Positions 30,901-34,870 of a stretch of 34,870 nucleotides of DNA are shown here, piece after piece. Positions within the stretch are counted from its first letter, which is position 1. Each line of letters opens with the position of its first letter. The notes under the pieces were generated by a model that was given only the letters and a program-made list of their open reading frames with translations, was not told the origin of the DNA and did no database searches. Origin of the DNA: Pigoraptor vietnamica (Eukaryota > Opisthokonta > Filasterea); NCBI GenBank assembly GCA_943704525.1, contig CALSCQ010001200.1, forward strand, positions 1-34,870, in the 5' to 3' direction. The position numbers were made by a program, and so were the translations under genes.

Positions 30901-31747
30901 GGGCGAGCGAGTGGACGCGCGCGCCCTCCGGCAGCGGAAGGATTCCCACGTGATCCAACACCAGCGTGTGCACGCGGCCAAGAAACAGCGCCGACACGTC
31001 CGTTAGACACACGCGACGCTCGATCGTGACTGCGTGCACGTCGGCAAGTGAGCTCACGTCGCGCACGGCCTCGCACCCCTCCAAAACAACCGCGCGGACG
31101 TGGGCCAGCGCATCGACCGACTCAAGGGAGCGGCAGCAGCGAATTTCCGCCCGCTGGAGCTGCGGGATGCGCGGGAGAGCCGCAACGGCGTCGCACTGCG
31201 ACAGCGCCAGCTTCCGTAGCGCGGTACTCTCCGCCAGGCACGCAACGTCAGCGACGCCGCAGCCCACGAGCACGAGCATGTTGAGCGCGACGAGCCGCGA
31301 CACGTCCACAGCGCTCGTGCCCCTCACATCGACGCGGTAAAAGCCGGAGACGACCTTGCACGATGCCGCAGGAAGGGACACGTGGAGAGCGTCGCGCACG
31401 CCGCACGTGTAACACTCGTCTTCGATGGCGAACCCTGCCGCCGCCGCTCCGACCGTCTGCCATTTTCTCCTCCGGCAGGTGTGGGGTTCCTCGACCACGC
31501 AGATGGAAAGCGGCGCAAGGGGGCCGCCGAGGAGGGTGTCGCGCACGAGCGTGCAAAAGGCCGCGTCAACGCTCATCGCATGCACGACCCGCGGCCTGAG
31601 CGTGACGGCGACGTCGTCCGGCCACAGGGACACGGCGGCACGGCGCAACCCACGTGACGCGCGCGAGAGGCTGCGGCGATCCCTGGAACAGAGAAACTTG
31701 CCAATGTCGCCGAGGGAGTCCACGGGCAGGTCGAGAAACGACGCCAT
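27977..31747 (-). CDS. Large F-box / LRR / ARM-like protein
   Basis: A 1,256-residue protein in one uninterrupted frame, starting at ATG 31747. Residues about 3-45 look like an F-box (LDLPVDSLGDIGKFLCSRDRRSLSRASRG), which would dock on Skp1 of an SCF ubiquitin ligase. Residues about 140-280 are leucine-rich repeats of the short cysteine/aspartate type (LNMLVLVGCGVADVACL, LRKLALSQCDAVAALP, VRAVVLEGCEAVRDVSSLADV). The remaining two thirds are Ala/Leu-rich helices with an ARM/HEAT-like rhythm (GLVSLTRMVG, ALSLLLKAMAHAY, LLLFAKC, ATLLALCALDGRQRAFIVDD). The likely role is a substrate-recognition subunit of a ubiquitin ligase. No intron is apparent, unlike the left-hand genes. F-box moderate, LRR good, ARM-like tentative; the specific family is not recognised. 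Confidence 0.75.
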   Translation of the reverse strand: MASFLDLPVDSLGDIGKFLCSRDRRSLSRASRGLRRAAVSLWPDDVAVTLRPRVVHAMSVDAAFCTLVRDTLLGGPLAPLSICVVEEPHTCRRRKWQTVGAAAAGFAIEDECYTCGVRDALHVSLPAASCKVVSGFYRVDVRGTSAVDVSRLVALNMLVLVGCGVADVACLAESTALRKLALSQCDAVAALPRIPQLQRAEIRCCRSLESVDALAHVRAVVLEGCEAVRDVSSLADVHAVTIERRVCLTDVSALFLGRVHTLVLDHVGILPLPEGARVHSLALECVRVGAPHAISRRSEQRVALRARPGFLTGAVRRDEEFERYSGGASLDLARLSVSSLSLCNRPLPSCHDDDDEDEDGDGKAHRTLYCDRHTAPICGHGLACISSSVHFVLPSCRPFDLSWARNLSIVAVTVDGRWAVRSDKFFSLAPLVTVPRVIVRGSNDRSVHGLLPAVAFAMQESRADVRVQRRGCGALAGRQWSIGAKRDCIGDQNYADAVLGAIATFPTDEAVVRDGLVSLTRMVGPSTMSGEDSRVLGWVRAARACLDTTTSPACVAAALSLLLKAMAHAYSTKEDPKQGLRDALRLDEMALAAVRAAGTWADDNNVLAPAVEIFDMCATLPLLAGSGRAAAASEARFEPYWVRRLPKKIGVFPGVASNIRNDRSWVPAAVRAAVALGCRRGCFHRRAPSRELPMDLLATVADIDEGCARELVAAGALDMLLDCAVASLSTPFRGGDAHSWVLPLGRLAQYARDAGPHGAPPLLSAGLMFDVARRVSRWATDAGCFHSGLLELLLAGVPPFPPREAITRGTLRPDVARTLLVRRAVRRHRLDPDLAVGAALAFNFSLLEKGGNGANVDGDILAALGMYIARTPRMPSPVVRSLFSVEGIGEAIGRAGGGFAFLSAALRAALYCRRNRQRQRDVDWNRLGGSSSGGAQCAASDTSDTVSKHLHWFEDSRRSSPIEGLVGKHVRALASGVCELVAASEDGGGGDAVDAALWDCVACLERCSLWLVDASYRSSLQDVACSAALLLFAKCRPDRNQVAPSTLCALAVTAAMGIETSGEQFSRGRPAKLGRQEKKARLEGAAAVELRSKKSRTAALRAFYAAIEAIVAQATHGAVRASVDLLSLAARVASPDYRQTASDGSSRKSLADAAEGSAASEVRVARSLLAAVARGGLLIAEATGKQTLRYANHGAFVGAATLLALCALDGRQRAFIVDDATCAMHSLRLLFPSTLAVEVQAASAVALDEFERDLLC

Positions 31748-32350
31748 CCGCGATACGTCAAGGCGCAGCGCGTGCCGAGAAAAGTTTCGGTCTTCCCTTT
31801 AAGCGCCAGACGACTCAGTCGCTGGCTACGCAGGCGGTGAGATGCCGAGACGGACGGTCGTGTCGAGCGGCAAAGAAAAAAACAAAACTCCAGAAAGCAT
31901 CTTTGTGGGGTGTGTTTGTTTTCGTTGGCACATCGTCACGTGATAAACACACGCACCAGGGGCACTGCCCTGACACGCACGCCGTGGCTTCGACCTGTGT
32001 GTGTGGAGTCTGAGCCACTCACGATGGTCTGGCCTGCGTTTCGCGAAAGCCACCCACGAAGGTAAGGCTCGCCTCGCAATCGGGTGGCGGCAGCAACAAC
32101 GCGACGTGCTCAGTTTGGGGTCGGTGTGAGCGGCGGGCCAACTTGCGATCGCTGCATGGCAGGGGTACCATGTGCAGTCTACACGCGTCGTGAGCGTGCG
32201 CCATTTTCATTCGACGACGTTGTTGAAGCGACGACTAGTTGTTGGAGAGACGAACGCGACGGATTGTCGAACACGAAAGTACGTGGCGTGACGTATAGCT
32301 TGTTCTCAAGAAAGTGTCAAATGAACGGCTCGCACCTGCAAGAATGTGTG

Positions 32351-32439
32351 ACACACACACACACACGCACGCACACACGCACGCACACACACACACACAT
32401 GCACACACACGCGCGCGCGCGCATATATATATACACACG
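32351..32439. repeat. 89-bp alternating purine-pyrimidine tract
   Basis: Unbroken run of CA, CGCA, then seven CG steps (CGCGCGCGCGCG), then ATATATATAT, then CACAC. The CG block is the best Z-DNA-forming sequence in the window and the adjacent AT block could extrude as a cruciform. Confidence 0.9.
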
Positions 32440-32466
32440 GTGTGCGAGCGAGCGACAAACACGTTC

Positions 32467-32494
32467 ACACGCACGCACGCACGCACGCACGCAC
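32467..32494. repeat. (CGCA)n microsatellite
   Basis: Short run of GCAC units, about 60 bp upstream (plus-strand sense) of the ankyrin gene's stop codon. Confidence 0.8.
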
Positions 32495-32510
32495 TTGAGC
32501 CGCGGAAAAG

Positions 32511-32542
32511 CCAAAGAAATGTCTTCATTCCGAGAGCTTTGG
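32511..32542 (-). terminator. Weak inverted repeat after ankyrin-gene stop
   Basis: CCAAAG and CTTTGG, 20 nt apart, begin about 12 nt beyond the stop of the 32554-34641 gene. Six base pairs only, so weak. Confidence 0.2.
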
Positions 32543-32553
32543 ATCCCTTTTCA

Positions 32554-34641
32554 TCACGCAAGCACAAAGGCGCCCAACAAGAGCCGCTCCTGGAGCCATC
32601 GTCCCAACGCGGGGTTTTTCTCGCGCGCGAAACTGTCGATGAAGCGGCTCGTTGCGCGCGCAATGGGAATTCGAAAGTCGATGGCGGCCTGCAGCGCGGC
32701 GCGCGAGTTTGCGAGGCACAGCGTGCGCATGTTGAGGGGGCGCCGAACAAGCCTTATGCCGAGATGCGCCTCGAGCGCGTACATGTCGTACGTGGTCGCA
32801 TCCGTGCACTGGAACCCAGCGCGGATGCGGGGAAAGCTGGCGAGAATGTCGCACAGGAGGAGCCCGTCGACGGATTCCAGGACCTTGGGGCCGACGGCGG
32901 CCACCGAGCGCTCGAAAACGCCGGGCTCGTTCTCCTCGAACCACCGAACAAATTCAAACCGGCCCTCGCACATTGCGGCGACGACCGCACGGCCGCATTC
33001 CTCGTCGCGCTCCGAGGGAGAGAGGTGCCCGAGCACAAAGCGGAACAGCTCCCACCGCCGCGACAGGCACGCCGCAGACAGCGACGCGCGCAGGCCGGGC
33101 ACGCGGCGGTCGATCATGCGCGCCAGGCCGACGTGGCCTCCCCTCACGGCCTCGTCCAGCGCACTAGTGAGGTCAAACGGCCTCTGCTGCGCGTCAAAGG
33201 CGCCCGGCAGCCGCGCCGCAGCAGAATCCAACACCGTCGAGGCGCGCGCATTCACGTCGATCATGTACGACACGACGGCAGAGTGACCAACGCGCGCGGC
33301 ACTCTTGATGGCGTCCGCAACGCGCACGCGCGACAAAATGCCGACGACGTCGAGACAAGAGCACAGGTGGTGCAGGAGTGCGGCGTCGCCGGCCGACATG
33401 GCGCGGCAAAACCAATCGCGCGCGATGTCGTCCGCTTCGTCCGCTGGCAAGAAATCCGCGGCGAAGGGCCACGCGAAATCGACAAACTCTGCCGAAGGAG
33501 CGTATTCGCCGCGGAGCCCGGCGCGGCACACGTACTTGGCGTCGCATTTCGAGATTCGCGCTGCCAAAATCCACCTGAGCGCAGCGGCGGCGCGCCTGTG
33601 GATCAGGCGGTCGACGACCAACCGCAGGCCATCGTTCGTCATGCGCGCGGCATTAACAGCCTCGCGGGCCGCTTCGTACTCGCCCCGGAGGAGGAGAGGG
33701 ATGATGTCCTCGCGGCTGCGCGCAGCAGCGACATTGTCGAGTGCCCCGTGCCGCCGCTCCGCCGCCAGTGCGCGCAGTCGCGCGATGAGATTGGGACTGA
33801 AGGCTGCACTCGGCGCGGCAGAGCTGCTCTCCGAGGTGGTGGTGTCGGCGGGGGGACGGTTGGGCACCATCCGCGCGCCGTTCGCGACGGCGAGGTCGAG
33901 GAGGGCGGCAAAGTCTGCGTCGTCCGCATTCGCTGCCTCACAAACAATCACGTCGTCCGCCACATTGCCCAAGTTTCGCCGGCGGCACTCGCCGACGAAG
34001 GCCTCGAGAGTGCGTGGGGAGAGACGGCAGCACCACGCGGCAAGTTCTTCGAGGAGGTGAGAGTCGTGGAGGAGGGGAAGCAAGCGGACGATGCGGTCCA
34101 TTTCGCCCCGAGAATAGGCGCCTTCAACGTCCACCCAATGGTAGAGGCACGTCGCCGACACCTCCTTGTCGAGGTCGTCGTGCTCGCCGCGTCGCGCTCC
34201 GACGACGGCGTCTTTCCACGACGGCGTCACGTCGTGGGCGCGGTTGCGGGCCATCCACACGCACACATCGCAACTTCCGTAGGGCGGCCCGTCAAAACCA
34301 GCGCCGCCGTCGACCGCGTCGGTGCAGTGTGATACGCGGCCGTGCCTGATCTCGTCCGCGTGGAGCATCTCGATCAGCTCCAGGTGGCCGTTCCTCGCGG
34401 CGCGCTGGATGTCCCAGTGGTGGTAGGGGCGGTACCTGGAGAGGTCGCCCGCGGCCCGCTCCTTGGCGACGCGGCGGAAGCGGTCCAAGAGCCTCCGCAG
34501 CGACGCGCACGTCGCGCGCAGGTGGCCAATGTCCGTGAGCGTGAAGCCGGCGAGGCTGACGAGGTGCACAAACACCTCTTCCGGGAGCCCCAGCAGAAGA
34601 GACACGGCGCCCACGTCCCGCGCTGGCGACGCGGGCGCCAT
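32554..34641 (-). CDS. F-box-like / ankyrin-repeat protein
   Basis: A 695-residue protein in one uninterrupted frame from ATG 34641. The N-terminus (LLGLPEEVFVHLVSLAGF, then LRATCASLRRLLDRFRRV, about residues 14-60) matches the F-box pattern of an LPxE start and a Cys/Leu third helix. Degenerate ankyrin units follow: WDIQRAARNGHLELIEML, AIKSAARVGHSAVVSYMI, ALDEAVRGGHVGLARMI, SAACLSRRWELFRFVLG, AVVAAMCEGRFEFVRWFEE and LQAAIDFRIPIARATSRF. F-box plus ankyrin architecture suggests a substrate adaptor for an SCF-type ubiquitin ligase. A truncated relative lies at 27360-27905, so this is a multicopy family. No intron is seen. Such intronless F-box/ankyrin proteins are abundant in amoebae and in giant viruses of amoebae; the origin cannot be settled from this sequence. 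Confidence 0.8.
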   Translation of the reverse strand: MAPASPARDVGAVSLLLGLPEEVFVHLVSLAGFTLTDIGHLRATCASLRRLLDRFRRVAKERAAGDLSRYRPYHHWDIQRAARNGHLELIEMLHADEIRHGRVSHCTDAVDGGAGFDGPPYGSCDVCVWMARNRAHDVTPSWKDAVVGARRGEHDDLDKEVSATCLYHWVDVEGAYSRGEMDRIVRLLPLLHDSHLLEELAAWCCRLSPRTLEAFVGECRRRNLGNVADDVIVCEAANADDADFAALLDLAVANGARMVPNRPPADTTTSESSSAAPSAAFSPNLIARLRALAAERRHGALDNVAAARSREDIIPLLLRGEYEAAREAVNAARMTNDGLRLVVDRLIHRRAAAALRWILAARISKCDAKYVCRAGLRGEYAPSAEFVDFAWPFAADFLPADEADDIARDWFCRAMSAGDAALLHHLCSCLDVVGILSRVRVADAIKSAARVGHSAVVSYMIDVNARASTVLDSAAARLPGAFDAQQRPFDLTSALDEAVRGGHVGLARMIDRRVPGLRASLSAACLSRRWELFRFVLGHLSPSERDEECGRAVVAAMCEGRFEFVRWFEENEPGVFERSVAAVGPKVLESVDGLLLCDILASFPRIRAGFQCTDATTYDMYALEAHLGIRLVRRPLNMRTLCLANSRAALQAAIDFRIPIARATSRFIDSFAREKNPALGRWLQERLLLGAFVLA

Positions 34642-34870
34642 GTGGAGAAGGGGCTGCGGTGTCGGCCACGGCTGGATGCGTCGAATGCACGGAGGGGGCT
34701 CTTGTGCGTGTGTGTGTATGTGTGTGAGATGCCGTTGGTGCGCAGGGGTTTGCGCAGGTCATCAAATTTTCGGCTCCCGCCAAAATTCTCGCGCGCGTCG
34801 GTGCAGCGCTCATTAACTTGCCCCACCGTCGCTGTTTTTTTTTTTTTGGCCTGGCACTCCAGCTGTGCAT
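34642..34870. promoter_or_regulatory. Upstream region of F-box/ankyrin gene
   Basis: 229 bp to the window edge. Holds a TG repeat at 34703-34726 and a T-run near 34834-34846. No clear core promoter motif. Confidence 0.35.
34703..34726. repeat. TG microsatellite
   Basis: Alternating TG/TA run about 60 bp upstream of the F-box/ankyrin start codon. Confidence 0.8.

Larger units (their letters stand above)
31748..32553. promoter_or_regulatory. Intergenic, F-box/LRR promoter and ankyrin 3' flank
   Basis: 806 bp. CACGTG (within TCACGTGATA) lies at 31937-31942, about 190 bp upstream of the F-box/LRR start. The right part is dominated by simple repeats (32351-32439 and 32467-32494). No gene or RNA recognised. 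Confidence 0.45.

Noticed and set aside
32314-34332. 672-codon plus-strand open frame
   Set aside because: Antisense of the F-box/ankyrin gene; begins inside the CA repeat.
1-34870. tRNA, rRNA or CRISPR arrays
   Set aside because: No tRNA A/B boxes with a cloverleaf, no rRNA-like stretches, and no spaced direct repeats other than microsatellites and the 53-54 bp tandem units, which have no spacers.

Overview
The window looks like nuclear DNA of a GC-rich unicellular eukaryote. Genes of the left two thirds are split by many short GT-AG introns (45 modelled here, 62 to 244 nt, donors mostly GTGCGT, GTGAGT or GTGGGT), intergenic gaps are only 0.2 to 0.8 kb, and there are many CA/TG microsatellites. 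The protein set (eIF3a, FANCJ helicase, NAD glycerol-3-phosphate dehydrogenase, a C2 + AGC kinase of Sch9/Akt style, F-box and ankyrin proteins) fits an amoebozoan or a unicellular relative of animals and fungi, but I cannot name the lineage.

Layout: (1) 155-1819 minus, an MFSD6/LacY-like membrane transporter; (2) 2352-4733 plus, glycerol-3-phosphate dehydrogenase, 10 exons, transcribed away from the transporter; (3) 4935-10827 minus, a 1,528-residue signalling protein joining a C2 domain, a complete AGC kinase, a proline-rich linker, a RasGAP-like domain, a PH-like domain and a helical tail; (4) 11061-12499 minus, a small protein read as a degenerate Ras-like GTPase followed by an HR1-like coiled coil; (5) 12971-17747 minus, eIF3a; (6) 18331-24013 plus, FANCJ/BRIP1 helicase, 15 exons, with an unusual cysteine-containing C-terminal domain, sharing a 583-bp divergent promoter with eIF3a; (7) an assembly gap inside a T-run/A-run at 24361-24445; (8) 24547-26773 plus, a 2-oxoglutarate/Fe(II) oxygenase; (9) 27360-27905 minus, a decayed copy of an ankyrin-gene 3' end; (10) 27977-31747 minus, a large F-box/LRR/ARM-like protein; (11) 32554-34641 minus, an F-box/ankyrin protein.

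Two regimes stand out. Left of the gap every gene is intron-containing. Right of it about 8 kb of coding sequence has no recognisable intron and belongs to F-box, ankyrin and oxygenase families. The two halves share microsatellites and base composition, so one genome is likely, but the right half may have a different history.

Genes 3 and 4 are adjacent, on one strand, and both carry Ras/Rho-type signalling modules; they are the best candidates for a new signalling arrangement. All exon models come from reading frame, splice-site and family-conservation agreement by eye; none has transcript support here.
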